Source of the DNA: Methylovirgula sp.
Lineage (GTDB): Bacteria > Pseudomonadota > Alphaproteobacteria > Rhizobiales > Beijerinckiaceae
Assembly: GCF_037200945.1 (NCBI RefSeq)
Contig: NZ_JBBCGP010000001.1
Coordinates: 1,300,501 to 1,364,500 of the forward strand
DNA: 64,000 nucleotides
Direction: 5' to 3'
Part shown: one piece after another, positions 36,204 to 45,523 of the stretch
Layout of the letters: every line of letters starts with the position of its first letter
Position numbering within the stretch: position 1 is the first letter of the stretch
Position numbers and translations under genes: made by a program
The notes under the pieces: generated by a model
Databases searched by the model: none
What the model was told of the DNA's origin: nothing
Seen by the model: the letters and a program-made list of their open reading frames with translations, nothing else

Positions 36204-38843
36204 TTGGCCGAGACCAACAATAACAAGAATGGGAATGTGCCATTGAGCCAACTCGACCGGCTGGTCGCCCGCGCTCGCGCTGTCCTTTTCTGGGAGCAGC
36301 TTTGGCGCGCTCTTGTGCCGCCGCTGTTCCTGGCCGGCTTTTTCGTTGCGGTCTCTTTCGCCGGTCTGTGGCTAGAGATCGGTGCGCTTTGGCGTGAACT
36401 AGGCGTTGGCCTCTTTGGCATTGCCTTCATCGCCGTCCTTGTGCCGTTCTTCGGCGTGCGCCTTCCGGCGCGCAAGGCGGCGCTCGCCCGGATCGACCAG
36501 AATTCCGACCTGCCGCACGGCCCGGCTTCCGGCCTTAACGATGAACTCGCCAATGCGAGTTCCGATCCGACGACGCAGGCGCTCTGGAATTTGCATCGCA
36601 AGCGCCTTTTGAGTCACGTCGGTCGGCTTCGTGTCGGCGCGCCGTCGCCGCGCGTCGCCAGTCTCGACCCCTATTCGATCCGCGCCGCCGTTCTCGTTTT
36701 TCTCGCTGCGAGTGCCTTCATCGCGGGGCCGGAAAAACAAGCGCGCATTGCCGCCGCTTTCGATTGGCGTGCCGCCGTGCCCGCCGAAGCGAGCTATCGG
36801 ATCGACGCCTGGCTCGATCCGCCCGCCTACACCGGCAAACCGCCCGTGCTGCTGAAACTCGGCCAGCCCGATCAAGCGACGAGAGTCGAAGCGCCGATCA
36901 ATTCGGTGCTGATTATACGCGGTGCGGGTGGGGACGTCGGCGTCGAAACTCAGGGCGGTCTTGAGGCCGCGAAAAAAGAACACGACGCGCCGCAAGCGCC
37001 GGGCGAAAGCGAGCGTCGTTTAATACTACGCGGCGATGCACAGCTCACATTGAAACATGCCGGCACGACCGTCGGAACTTTCGCTATCTCGGTCATTCCG
37101 GACAATCCCCCGGAAATCGAATTGACCGATGCGCCGCGCTTCAACGCGCGGGGTTCCCTTACACTCGCCTACAAGATCAGCGACGATTACGGGGCGATTT
37201 CCGCCGAAGCGGTGTTCGCCGATCCGCATGTCGATGGCGTCGCCGGGACGGTCCGTTCGGTCGTTGGACCGCCGCGCCTCTCCCTGGTCCTGCCGCCGGG
37301 AGGCACTGGCGAGGCCGAGACGACCGGCGATCTTTCCGATCATCCGTGGTCCGGCGCGCGTGTGACGATGGCGCTCGTCGCGCATGATGAAGGCGGCAAT
37401 ATCGGCCGCAGCGATCCGATTGAAATCACCTTGCCGCAACGCCCGTTCGTCAAGCCGATCGCCAAGGCGCTTGTCGAGCAGCGGCGCAATCTCGTTCTCT
37501 ATCCCGAAGCACGCGACAAGGTGGAGACGGCGCTCGATGGTTTGATGATTGCGCCGGATGTGTTCGGCGTCCCGGCATCGGTTTTCCTCGGCCTCTCGGT
37601 CGCGGCAGACATGGTGCAGGACGCGCAGAGCGATAAGGATATCGTGGATACGGCGGATTTTCTCTGGGCAATGGCGCTACAGATCGAGAACGGCAGCCTC
37701 GCAGATGCCGAGCGGGATTTGCGTTCGGCCGAGCAGAAATTGCGCGACGCTTTGCAACGCAATGCTTCGCAGGATGAAATTCGCAAGCTGACCGACAATT
37801 TGCGCGCGGCAATGGACAAGTTCTTGCGCGAATTCGCCGCCCGCCAGGCGCAGCAACGTCAGCAAGACGGCGCGCGCTCGCCCAACGCCCCGCAATCCGT
37901 CAGCCGGCAAGATTTACAATCCATGATCGACCGCATGATGCAGATGGCCAATGCCGGCGATAAAGAAGACGCGCAGAAAATGCTCGAGCAATTGCAGAAC
38001 ACGCTCGAAAATCTGCAGCAGGCCGGACAGCAGAATCAGGACCCGACGACGCAGGCGATGAATCAGGCGATGCGCGATCTCGACCGCCTGACACATGACC
38101 AGCAGAAGTTGCGCGACCAGACGCAGCGGCTCGCGCATTCGCAGGATTCGGATCAGCCGGACCAGAGCGGCCAGCAGCAGCCGATGACCGCGCAGCAATT
38201 GCACGATCAGCAGCAGGCGCTGCGGCAGGCGCTGCAGAAGCTGCAAAACGAGCTCAAGAAATTCGGACAGAACCAATCCGGCCTGAAAGACGCGCAGAAG
38301 GCCATGCAGGATGCCGAGAAATCGCTGAGCCCCGGGCGCCAGGCGGGACAGGATCAGCAGGGCCAGAGCCAGGACAATCAAGGTCAGCAGCCGCAAGGGC
38401 AGCAAGGCCAAGGACAACAGGGTCAACAAGGCCAGCAGCAGGGCGGACAACAAGGTCAGGGCGACCAGGGTCAAGGCGACCAGCAAGGCCAGGGTCAAAG
38501 CCCCGGCGATTCCGCCGTCGCCTCGCAGGGCCGCGCCCTCGAAGGACTCCGCAAAGGCGCCGATCAACTCGCGCAGTCGATGCAGAAGGGACAAGGCCAG
38601 GGGCAGCGGCCCGGCAGCCAGAGTGGCGAAGGCCAGGCCGAAGGCGCGGGCGATCAGGATCCACTTGGCCGGCCGATGGCTAACGATCCGGTGCTCAATC
38701 CAGACTCGCGGCTGAATATGGAAGGCCTGCCGGCGGCCGAGCGGGCGCAGCGCGTGCTTGAGGAATTGCGCCGCCGCTTGAGCGACCCCTGGCGGTCGCA
38801 AGAGGAGCTCGATTATCTGGAACGGCTGCTGAAGCCCTATTGA
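36204..38843 (+). CDS. DUF4175 / TIGR02302-type large membrane protein
   Basis: About 880 residues. Near the N-terminus are two hydrophobic helices (PLFLAGFFVAVSFAGLWLEI, LFGIAFIAVLVPFFGV) and another around residue 170. A long middle part with IgG-like strands (EASYRIDAWLDPPAYTGKP, NPPEIELTDAPRFNARG) follows. The last 300 residues are Gln/Gly-rich coiled coil (repeats of QGQQGQ) ending in SDPWRSQEELDYLERLLKPY. The family is typical of Hyphomicrobiales and of unknown function, perhaps in the cell envelope. The frame is open from 36099; TTG at 36204 has GGAG six bases upstream and GTG at 36237 is the alternative start. Confidence 0.8.
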   Translation: MAETNNNKNGNVPLSQLDRLVARARAVLFWEQLWRALVPPLFLAGFFVAVSFAGLWLEIGALWRELGVGLFGIAFIAVLVPFFGVRLPARKAALARIDQNSDLPHGPASGLNDELANASSDPTTQALWNLHRKRLLSHVGRLRVGAPSPRVASLDPYSIRAAVLVFLAASAFIAGPEKQARIAAAFDWRAAVPAEASYRIDAWLDPPAYTGKPPVLLKLGQPDQATRVEAPINSVLIIRGAGGDVGVETQGGLEAAKKEHDAPQAPGESERRLILRGDAQLTLKHAGTTVGTFAISVIPDNPPEIELTDAPRFNARGSLTLAYKISDDYGAISAEAVFADPHVDGVAGTVRSVVGPPRLSLVLPPGGTGEAETTGDLSDHPWSGARVTMALVAHDEGGNIGRSDPIEITLPQRPFVKPIAKALVEQRRNLVLYPEARDKVETALDGLMIAPDVFGVPASVFLGLSVAADMVQDAQSDKDIVDTADFLWAMALQIENGSLADAERDLRSAEQKLRDALQRNASQDEIRKLTDNLRAAMDKFLREFAARQAQQRQQDGARSPNAPQSVSRQDLQSMIDRMMQMANAGDKEDAQKMLEQLQNTLENLQQAGQQNQDPTTQAMNQAMRDLDRLTHDQQKLRDQTQRLAHSQDSDQPDQSGQQQPMTAQQLHDQQQALRQALQKLQNELKKFGQNQSGLKDAQKAMQDAEKSLSPGRQAGQDQQGQSQDNQGQQPQGQQGQGQQGQQGQQQGGQQGQGDQGQGDQQGQGQSPGDSAVASQGRALEGLRKGADQLAQSMQKGQGQGQRPGSQSGEGQAEGAGDQDPLGRPMANDPVLNPDSRLNMEGLPAAERAQRVLEELRRRLSDPWRSQEELDYLERLLKPY

Positions 38844-38893
38844 GCGCAAACAAAGTTGTGACACGCGTTTGACTTCGCGCTAAAGAAACGACC

Positions 38894-39082
38894 ATGCATC
38901 AGTTGGGCAATGTGCTTGTGGCCGTGGCGGTTTTTGCCGTCTTTCTGGTGCTCGTCGCTGGCTTGGTGAACATGATGCGCGGCGGCAGTCCGAACCTGTC
39001 GCAAAAGTTGATGCGTTGGCGCGTCGGATTGCAGGCACTCGCCATTCTCATCATCATCGGCGTTCTGTTTTTGCGGAGGTAG
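38894..39082 (+). CDS. Small HIG1-domain twin transmembrane protein
   Basis: A 62-residue inner-membrane protein with two hydrophobic helices (LVAVAVFAVFLVLVAGLVNM and LQALAILIIIGVLFL) joined by the HIG1-type loop GGSPNLSQKLMRWRVG. HIG1-domain proteins assemble with respiratory complex IV in mitochondria, and their bacterial relatives are small, with an unclear role. It is four bases upstream of the adenosyltransferase gene and likely co-transcribed with it. Confidence 0.85.
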   Translation: MHQLGNVLVAVAVFAVFLVLVAGLVNMMRGGSPNLSQKLMRWRVGLQALAILIIIGVLFLRR

Positions 39083-39086
39083 GCCG

Positions 39087-39668
39087 ATGGTCACGCTCAG
39101 CAAAATTTATACACGCGGCGGTGACGCGGGCCTGACGTCGCTTGGCGACGGCGAGCGCCGGCGCAAGGACGATCTGCGGATCGAGGCCTATGGTACGGTC
39201 GATGAAGCGAATTCTTTCCTCGGCGTCGCGCGCGCCGCATTGGGCGAAGCCTCGAACGAGGCTAAACTCTCCCAGATTCTTGCCGCGATCCAGAACGATC
39301 TTTTCGATCTCGGCGCCGATCTTTGCGTGCCGGAAGGGGCGGGTGCGCCGTCGCGGCTGCGGGTGACGCAACAGCAAGTCGATCGCCTCGAACACGAAAT
39401 CGATGCCCTGAACGCCGATCTCCTGCCGCTCACGTCTTTCGTGCTGCCCGGCGGTTCGCAGGCCGCGGCGGCGATGCATGTCGCACGCGCAATTGTGCGG
39501 CGGGCAGAGCGGGTGATGGTGACGCTGACGGCGCAGCCCGGCGAAAGCGTCGGCGCACCGGCCTTGAAATACATTAATCGATTATCGGATTTCCTCTTCG
39601 TCGCCGCGCGGCATCTCAATCGCTTCGGCGAAGGCGATGTTCTTTGGACGCCGGGCGGCGTGCCTTGA
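39087..39668 (+). CDS. pduO: ATP:cob(I)alamin adenosyltransferase, PduO type
   Basis: Makes adenosylcobalamin from cob(I)alamin and ATP. It has 193 residues. The N-terminal TRGGDAGLTSLGDGERRRKD is the ATP-binding motif and DLRIEAYGTVDEANSFLG follows; RAIVRRAERVMV carries the conserved arginines, and YINRLSDFLFVAARHLN closes the five-helix bundle. It could work with the CobU at 3702 in cobalamin salvage. The 3' end abuts the phoR frame. Confidence 0.93.
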   Translation: MVTLSKIYTRGGDAGLTSLGDGERRRKDDLRIEAYGTVDEANSFLGVARAALGEASNEAKLSQILAAIQNDLFDLGADLCVPEGAGAPSRLRVTQQQVDRLEHEIDALNADLLPLTSFVLPGGSQAAAAMHVARAIVRRAERVMVTLTAQPGESVGAPALKYINRLSDFLFVAARHLNRFGEGDVLWTPGGVP

Positions 39669-39697
39669 ATTTTGACGACAACCTGTTTCAGGGCGGT

Positions 39698-40756
39698 ATG
39701 GACGAGAAGACCCGCAATCGCGACCGTTCCCTCATCCGCAATTTTGCGGAGGCGATGCCGCAGGCTGTCATTGTCATCGACAGGCATGACCGTATTGTTG
39801 CGGCGAATTCCGCTGCGCACGCCATTTTGCCGGGTCTGCAAACCGATATTCCGCTGGCGCGGACGCTCCGCTCGCCCGATGTGCTCGACGCCATCGACCG
39901 TGTGCGCGATGCGGGCCGCAGCCAGCGTGTCGTCTGGGTCGAAAAGTTTCCGGTCGAGCGCCTGTTCGAGGTCAATATCGCACCGCTTGCCGACGACAAT
40001 TTCGAGCGGGCGCTGTTTCTATCGTTGCATGATCTCAGCGATGCCCGCCGCCTCGAGCGTATGCGCGTCGATTTCGTCGCCAACGCCAGCCACGAATTGC
40101 GCACGCCGCTCGCGTCGCTGCTCGGCTTCGTCGAAACGCTGGAGGGCCCGGCAAAGGAAGATGCGGAAGCGCGCACCCGCTTTCTGGCGATCATGCGCGA
40201 GCAGGCGCAGCGCATGTCGCGTCTCGTCGACGACCTGCTGTCGTTGTCGCGCATCGAGCAGCACCTGCATGTGCGGCCGGAAACGCCTGTCGATCTCGTC
40301 GGCATTTTCAAACATATCGCCGATACGCTGTCGCCTGTCGCGGAAGAGCGCGACGTCGAACTCGTCATCGAAGCGCCGGCCGAAGTCGTCGTGCCGGGTG
40401 ATCGCGATGAGCTTCTGCGCGTGGCAGAGAATCTGATCGAAAACGCGATCAAATATGGCGCGTCCGACCCCGCAACGAAGGACCGGCGCGTCGTCATCGA
40501 ACTCGGCGAGCAGGGACGCCAGGCGCATATCGCCGTGCGTGATTTCGGCACAGGCATCGCGCCGGAACATTTACCACGCCTGACGGAGCGCTTTTATCGC
40601 GTCGATGCCGGGCAGAGCCGCGCGAAGGGCGGCACGGGGCTTGGCCTCGCGATCGTCAAACATATTATCGCGCGCCATGGCGGCCGCCTCAACATTGAAT
40701 CCAAATGGAAAGAAGGCGCGACCTTCATTGTGACGCTGCCGCTTTTCGAAAGCTAA
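39698..40756 (+). CDS. phoR: PhoR-like histidine kinase without membrane helices
   Basis: Phosphate-starvation sensor kinase, 352 residues. The N-terminus (NFAEAMPQAVIVIDRHDRIV and onward) is a PAS-like domain. The dimerisation domain holds His132 in ANASHELRTPLASLLGF, and the ATPase domain has NLIENAIKYG, VRDFGTGI and GGTGLGLAIVKHI. Canonical PhoR has one or two transmembrane segments, and none is seen here even if the frame starts at TTG 39665, so the kinase is predicted cytosolic and would sense through PhoU or PstB. It heads the pst-pho cluster. Confidence 0.9.
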   Translation: MDEKTRNRDRSLIRNFAEAMPQAVIVIDRHDRIVAANSAAHAILPGLQTDIPLARTLRSPDVLDAIDRVRDAGRSQRVVWVEKFPVERLFEVNIAPLADDNFERALFLSLHDLSDARRLERMRVDFVANASHELRTPLASLLGFVETLEGPAKEDAEARTRFLAIMREQAQRMSRLVDDLLSLSRIEQHLHVRPETPVDLVGIFKHIADTLSPVAEERDVELVIEAPAEVVVPGDRDELLRVAENLIENAIKYGASDPATKDRRVVIELGEQGRQAHIAVRDFGTGIAPEHLPRLTERFYRVDAGQSRAKGGTGLGLAIVKHIIARHGGRLNIESKWKEGATFIVTLPLFES

Positions 40757-40775
40757 AAGGCACGTCGCGACCCCC

Positions 40776-40802
40776 GTCATGTAAACGTCATATGACCGTC
40801 GT
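40776..40802 (+). promoter_or_regulatory. Pho box upstream of pstS
   Basis: Three half-sites at exact 11-base steps: GTCAT at 40776, GTCAT at 40787 and GTCGT at 40798. This is the period of PhoB binding sites. The box starts 120 bases before the pstS ATG, so PhoB~P should activate pstS and the genes behind it. Confidence 0.75.
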
Positions 40803-40895
40803 AAATGCGTTGCCCGACCTTCCTAGGGTGCGGCCGCGCGGTTGGGCCGAAGGCCGGACGTACAGCGCTATTTTCTCAGTTTTGAGAGGCTTAAG

Positions 40896-41942
40896 ATGAG
40901 TTTCAAGACCCTCGCCAAGGTGGGTTTGATTGCTGGTGCCGTTATCGGCGCCGTTGTCGCCGCCGAGGCTACCGACATCTCAGGTGCCGGGGCGACATTC
41001 CCCTATCCGATCTATTCCAAATGGGCTGCGGCCTATAAGACCGAAACCGGCGATAGCCTGAACTATCAGTCGATCGGCTCCGGCGGCGGCATCAAGCAGA
41101 TTGAAGCGCGCCTCGTGACCTTCGGCGCGACCGACAAGCCGCTCGAAGTTGCCGACCTCGACAAGAACGGTCTCGTTCAATGGCCGCAGGTCATGGGCGG
41201 CATCGTTCCGGTCATCAATCTTGACGGCATTGCCGCCGGTTCTATCATTCTCGACGGCCCGACCCTCGCCAAGATTTTCCTGGGCGAGATCAAGACCTGG
41301 GACGACCCGGCAATCGCCAAGCTGAACTCGGGCGTCAAGCTGCCCTCGACCGCGATTGCCGTTGTCCACCGCGCCGACGGTTCGGGCACCACTTTCAACT
41401 TCACCGACTACCTGTCGAAGGTTTCGCCGGATTGGAAGGCGAAGGTCGGTTCCGCGACCGCCGTACAATGGCCGGTTGGCATTGGCGCCAAGGGTAACGA
41501 AGGCGTCGCCAACAATGTCGTCCAGACCAAGGGCGCTGTCGGCTATGTCGAATATGCCTACGCTCTCCAGAACAAGATGACCTACACCAAGCTCATCAAC
41601 GGCGCTGGCAAGGTCGTCGCCCCGACGGCGGGTGCTTTCGCAGCCGCGGCGGCGAATGCCGACTGGGCGCATGCCCCGGGCTTCCACCTGATCCTCACCA
41701 ACCAGCCGGGCGATGCGTCCTGGCCGATCACGGCAGCGACCTTCATCCTGTTGCCGAAGCAGCCGAAGGACGAGCCGGCCGCCAAAGCGGCGCTGAAATT
41801 CTTCGCTTGGGCCTTCGACAAGGGCGGTCCGGCGGCCGAGTCTCTGGACTACATCCCGATCCCGGCGGCGGTTGTGACGCTCATCAAGAAGACATGGGCG
41901 GATGACGTCAAGGGAGCTGACGGCAAGGCTCTGGTGAACTAA
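40896..41942 (+). CDS. pstS: Phosphate ABC transporter substrate-binding protein
   Basis: Periplasmic high-affinity phosphate receptor of 348 residues. Signal peptide MSFKTLAKVGLIAGAVIGAV with cleavage near AEATDIS, then GAGATFPYPIYSKWA, the standard first PstS block. Phosphate contacts are expected in YQSIGSGGGIKQIEA and HRADGSGTTFNFTDYL, and VVQTKGAVGYVEYAYA is also conserved. The ATG at 40896 gives the signal peptide. It is the first transporter gene after the Pho box. Confidence 0.96.
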   Translation: MSFKTLAKVGLIAGAVIGAVVAAEATDISGAGATFPYPIYSKWAAAYKTETGDSLNYQSIGSGGGIKQIEARLVTFGATDKPLEVADLDKNGLVQWPQVMGGIVPVINLDGIAAGSIILDGPTLAKIFLGEIKTWDDPAIAKLNSGVKLPSTAIAVVHRADGSGTTFNFTDYLSKVSPDWKAKVGSATAVQWPVGIGAKGNEGVANNVVQTKGAVGYVEYAYALQNKMTYTKLINGAGKVVAPTAGAFAAAAANADWAHAPGFHLILTNQPGDASWPITAATFILLPKQPKDEPAAKAALKFFAWAFDKGGPAAESLDYIPIPAAVVTLIKKTWADDVKGADGKALVN

Positions 41943-42134
41943 GCGGCTTCGCTTAGGAAGTTTGAGGCGCGGCGTCACCGCCGCGTCTCACGGTAAAGGA
42001 CCGCCGCGGGCACAGATCGCCGCGGCAAGTCTCACGCATGACGCAGGCGCCGACATCCGGCGTAGATTGTGCGGCTTGAAAATAAGCGAAGCGCATCGCG
42101 AACGAATTTCTTGCGCTAAGTGCGGAGGCGACGT

Positions 42135-43127
42135 TTGGCGGATATAGCAGTGAAGAGTGGCCGCGTGATTGACGAAGCTGCCGCCCGCGCCCGCGTATTG
42201 ACCGGGTTCAAGTTTCGCGACACCGCGTTTCGGTGGCTGACGCTCAGCGCCGCTGTCATCGTCCTGCTGCTCCTCGGCGGCGTCATCGCGACGCTGATCA
42301 ACGGCTCGATTCCCGCCTTTAAAGCGTTCGGCTTCCGCTTTCTCTTCACCAATGTCTGGAACCCTGCCACCGGCCAGTATGGTGCCCCGGCGGCGGTCTA
42401 CGGCACGGTGATCACATCCATCATCGCGATGGTCATTGCCGTGCCGATCGGCCTCGGCGTTGCGATCTTCCTTACCGAACTTTGCCCGCATGCCTTGCGC
42501 CGTCCGATTGGTACGGCGATTGAGCTTCTCGCCGGCATTCCTTCGATCATCTACGGGCTCTGGGGCCTGTTTGTTCTCGCGCCTTTCCTGCAGCAACATG
42601 TTCAGCCCTTGCTGATCGGTTTGTTCGCCAAAGTGCCGGTGTTCAATATCCTGTTCGCCGGGCCGCCCTACGGCATCGGCCTGCTGACGGCCGGCCTCAT
42701 TCTCGCGATCATGGTCATTCCCTTCGTCTCCGCCGTGTCGCGCGACGTGTTCGACACGGTCCCGCCGCTCCTTAAGGAAGCCGGCTATGGCAATGGATTC
42801 ACCACTTGGGAGGTGATCAGCAACATCGTCATCCCCTATACGCGGGTCGGCGTGCTGGGCGGCGTCATGCTTGGCCTTGGCCGGGCACTCGGCGAAACCA
42901 TGGCGGTCACATTCGTCATCGGCAATGCCGACGTGATCCCAACGTCGCTGATGGCGCCCGGCACAACGATTTCCGCCGCGATCGCCAATGAGTTCACCGA
43001 AGCCGTTGACGAACTTTATACGTCGTCGCTGATCGAGTTGGGGCTCATCCTTTTCGTCATCACATTCGTGGTCCTCTCGATCTCGCGGCTGATGCTGATG
43101 CGGCTCGAGAGGCAGGCGGGGCGGTAA
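42135..43127 (+). CDS. pstC: Phosphate ABC transporter permease PstC
   Basis: Inner-membrane subunit of 330 residues with six helices predicted: AVIVLLLLGGVIATLING near the start, VITSIIAMVIAVPIGLGVAI, IIYGLWGLFVLAPF, and others. The permease signature is GLGRALGETMAVTFVIG. The TTG at 42135 has a strong GGAGG six bases upstream; a GTG at 42120 in the same frame is an alternative. The frame ends three bases before the pstA ATG. Confidence 0.93.
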   Translation: MADIAVKSGRVIDEAAARARVLTGFKFRDTAFRWLTLSAAVIVLLLLGGVIATLINGSIPAFKAFGFRFLFTNVWNPATGQYGAPAAVYGTVITSIIAMVIAVPIGLGVAIFLTELCPHALRRPIGTAIELLAGIPSIIYGLWGLFVLAPFLQQHVQPLLIGLFAKVPVFNILFAGPPYGIGLLTAGLILAIMVIPFVSAVSRDVFDTVPPLLKEAGYGNGFTTWEVISNIVIPYTRVGVLGGVMLGLGRALGETMAVTFVIGNADVIPTSLMAPGTTISAAIANEFTEAVDELYTSSLIELGLILFVITFVVLSISRLMLMRLERQAGR

Positions 43128-43129
43128 TC

Positions 43130-43969
43130 ATGGCACTTTACGAAAACCGCAAGCGCGCCAACGCCATCTGGCTCGGCCTCTGCTACGCCTCGGTCGTTTT
43201 CGGCCTGACGTTTCTGGTGCTCATTCTTATTACGCTTTTCTGGAACGGCTTCTCCGGCCTTTCGCTTAAAGTATTTACGCAAAGCACCCCGGCGCCAGAT
43301 AGCGAAGGCGGTCTTCTCAATGCGATCGTCGGTAGCCTGATCATCACCATCCTTGGTGTCCTGATCGGTACGCCGCTCGGCATCCTCGCCGGCACCTACA
43401 TGGCCGAATACGGGCGCAATTCGAAGCTCGCCTCGGTCGTGCGGTTCATCAACGACATCCTGCTCAGCGCACCGTCGATCGTTGTCGGCCTGTTCGTCTA
43501 CCAGGTGATGGTGACGCGCATGGGACATTTCTCCGGCATTGCCGGCGCGGTGGCGCTCGCTGTCATCGTGATCCCGATCGTCGTGCGCACCACCGAGAAC
43601 ATGCTACTTCTCGTCCCGGGCTCTCTGCGCGAGGCGGCGAGCGCACTGGGTCTGCCGCGCTCAACCGTCGTGCAACGGATCGCTTACAAGGCTGCGCAGG
43701 CGGGACTGATCACCGGCGTTCTCCTCGCGATCGCCCGCGTCAGCGGCGAGACGGCACCATTGCTTTTTACGGCGCTGAATAACCAATTCTTCTCGACCGA
43801 CCTCAATGCGCCGATGGCGAGCCTGCCATCGATCATCTTCCAATTCGCGATGAGCCCCTACAAAGGCTGGCAGAGCCTCGCCTGGACAGGCGCGCTCCTC
43901 ATCACGCTTACCGTGCTCGGATTGTCGATCCTGGCGCGGACTCTCAGTTCGCAAGGACGTACACGATGA
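43130..43969 (+). CDS. pstA: Phosphate ABC transporter permease PstA
   Basis: Second membrane subunit of the Pst transporter, 279 residues with about six helices (SVVFGLTFLVLILITLFW, AIVGSLIITILGVLIGTPLG). The EAA-type loop ARVSGETAPLLFTALNNQF contacts the PstB ATPase, and APSIVVGLFVYQVMV is well conserved. The stop overlaps the pstB start by ATGA. Confidence 0.94.
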   Translation: MALYENRKRANAIWLGLCYASVVFGLTFLVLILITLFWNGFSGLSLKVFTQSTPAPDSEGGLLNAIVGSLIITILGVLIGTPLGILAGTYMAEYGRNSKLASVVRFINDILLSAPSIVVGLFVYQVMVTRMGHFSGIAGAVALAVIVIPIVVRTTENMLLLVPGSLREAASALGLPRSTVVQRIAYKAAQAGLITGVLLAIARVSGETAPLLFTALNNQFFSTDLNAPMASLPSIIFQFAMSPYKGWQSLAWTGALLITLTVLGLSILARTLSSQGRTR

Positions 43970-44775
43970 CGACCGCAGGCCCTTCCGTAGTGGCAGCGAC
44001 CACGCCGGTGAAAAAGGCTCTTCCGACGAAGATCGACGTGAAGAATCTGCAATTCTATTATGGCGCGCACCATGCGGTGAAGAACGTCAATCTCCCGCTC
44101 TACAGCAATAAGGTCACGGCGCTCATCGGGCCGTCCGGCTGCGGCAAGTCAACCTTGCTGCGCGTGTTGAACCGCATGTACGATCTTTATCCTGGCCAGC
44201 GGGCCGAGGGCGAGGTTTTACTCGACGGCACGAATATTCTCTCGCCATCGCAGGATCTGAACTTGCTGCGCTCGCGTGTCGGCATGGTATTCCAGAAGCC
44301 GACGCCCTTCCCGATGTCGATCTTCGACAATATCGCTTTCGGCGTTAAGCTTTACGAGCGCGTGTCACGCGCCGATCTCGAAGGACGGGTGGAAACGGCG
44401 TTGCGCGGCGCCGCGCTTTGGGAAGAGGTCAAGGACAAGCTCAACGCCAGCGGCCTGTCGCTCTCCGGCGGTCAGCAGCAGCGCCTGTGCATCGCCCGCA
44501 CCGTCGCCATCCACCCGGAAGTTATCCTTTTCGACGAGCCCTGCTCGGCGCTCGATCCGATTTCCACCGCGAAAGTGGAAGAGTTGATTGACGAACTGAA
44601 AGATAAGTACACGATCGCCATCGTCACGCATAACATGCAGCAGGCGGTTCGCGTCTCCGAACACACGGCCTTCATGTATCTCGGCGAGCTCGTCGAGTTT
44701 GGACTGACGCATCAAATCTTCACCGCGCCCGAAAACCAGCGGACGCAGAATTACGTCACCGGCCGCTTCGGCTGA
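43966..44775 (+). CDS. pstB: Phosphate ABC transporter ATP-binding protein
   Basis: ATPase powering PstCA, 269 residues. Walker A GPSGCGKST at 55-63, the Q-loop MVFQKPTPFPMSIFDN, ABC signature LSGGQQQRLCIARTVA, Walker B VILFDEPCSALDPIS and the switch His in AIVTHNMQQAVR. The typical PstB ending ENQRTQNYVTGRFG is complete. An N-terminal stretch of about 20 residues precedes the domain. PhoU contacts PstB to report phosphate flux. Confidence 0.97.
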   Translation: MTTAGPSVVAATTPVKKALPTKIDVKNLQFYYGAHHAVKNVNLPLYSNKVTALIGPSGCGKSTLLRVLNRMYDLYPGQRAEGEVLLDGTNILSPSQDLNLLRSRVGMVFQKPTPFPMSIFDNIAFGVKLYERVSRADLEGRVETALRGAALWEEVKDKLNASGLSLSGGQQQRLCIARTVAIHPEVILFDEPCSALDPISTAKVEELIDELKDKYTIAIVTHNMQQAVRVSEHTAFMYLGELVEFGLTHQIFTAPENQRTQNYVTGRFG

Positions 44776-44802
44776 GGTTTCCGGTTTCAGGACCCTATTG
44801 CC

Positions 44803-45516
44803 ATGACCGATCATACCGTCAGAGCCTACGACGACGAGCTCGAAGCCCTTGGCCGCAAGATCGCGGAAATGGGCGGCATCGCCGAGCAAATGCTGAGCAA
44901 TGCGATGGATGCGCTCGCGACGCTTGATTCCGATCTTGCGCGCGTGACGATCTCAATGGATTTGCGGCTCGACGTGCTGCAACGCGACGTGGAAGAGCAG
45001 GCGATCCTGACGATTGCCAAGCGCCAGCCGCTGGCGGCGGATTTGCGCGAGATCGTCGCGGCGATCCGTATTTCCGGCGATCTCGAACGCGTCGGCGATC
45101 TGGCCAAGAATATCGCGAAGCGGGCGTTGAAGCTGTCTGGTGAGACGCGGCTCCCCCGCGCCATAGTCGGCCTGAAGTCGATGCATGAGGCGGCCGCGAT
45201 GCTGTTGAAGGACGCGCTCGATGCTTATGCACTGCGCGATGTTGAACGCGCGCGCATGGTCTGGACGCACGATGTAGAACTTGATGCGCTAGAAGATTCG
45301 GTTTTCCGCGACCTGCTGACGTTCATGATGGAAGACCCGCGCAATATCTCGTTCTGCGCGCATCTCCTCTTCTGCTCCAAGAACATCGAGCGGATTGGCG
45401 ACCATTCCACCAATATCGCGGAAACAGTTGTCTATTTGGTCACCGGAGAAAGTCTGCCGATGGATCGGCCGAAAGGCCCCTCGCCCGCGGCCGATTATCT
45501 GCCCATGCCGAAGTGA
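44803..45516 (+). CDS. phoU: Phosphate transport regulator PhoU
   Basis: A 237-residue protein of two three-helix bundles. It has an acidic metal-binding motif in each half: EEQAILTIAKRQPLAADLRE and FCAHLLFCSKNIERIGDHST, with NIAETVVYL following. PhoU restrains PhoR when phosphate is plentiful, acting with PstB. The kinase of this cluster lacks membrane segments, so PhoU-PstB would be its only evident route to transporter state. Start ATG is 27 bases after pstB. Confidence 0.95.
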   Translation: MTDHTVRAYDDELEALGRKIAEMGGIAEQMLSNAMDALATLDSDLARVTISMDLRLDVLQRDVEEQAILTIAKRQPLAADLREIVAAIRISGDLERVGDLAKNIAKRALKLSGETRLPRAIVGLKSMHEAAAMLLKDALDAYALRDVERARMVWTHDVELDALEDSVFRDLLTFMMEDPRNISFCAHLLFCSKNIERIGDHSTNIAETVVYLVTGESLPMDRPKGPSPAADYLPMPK

Positions 45517-45523
45517 GTCCTAG

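Noticed and set aside
38340..38510. Repeated CAGGGTCAA-like units suggesting a CRISPR or satellite
   Set aside because: They encode the Gln/Gly-rich coiled coil of the DUF4175 protein; units vary and no spacers exist.
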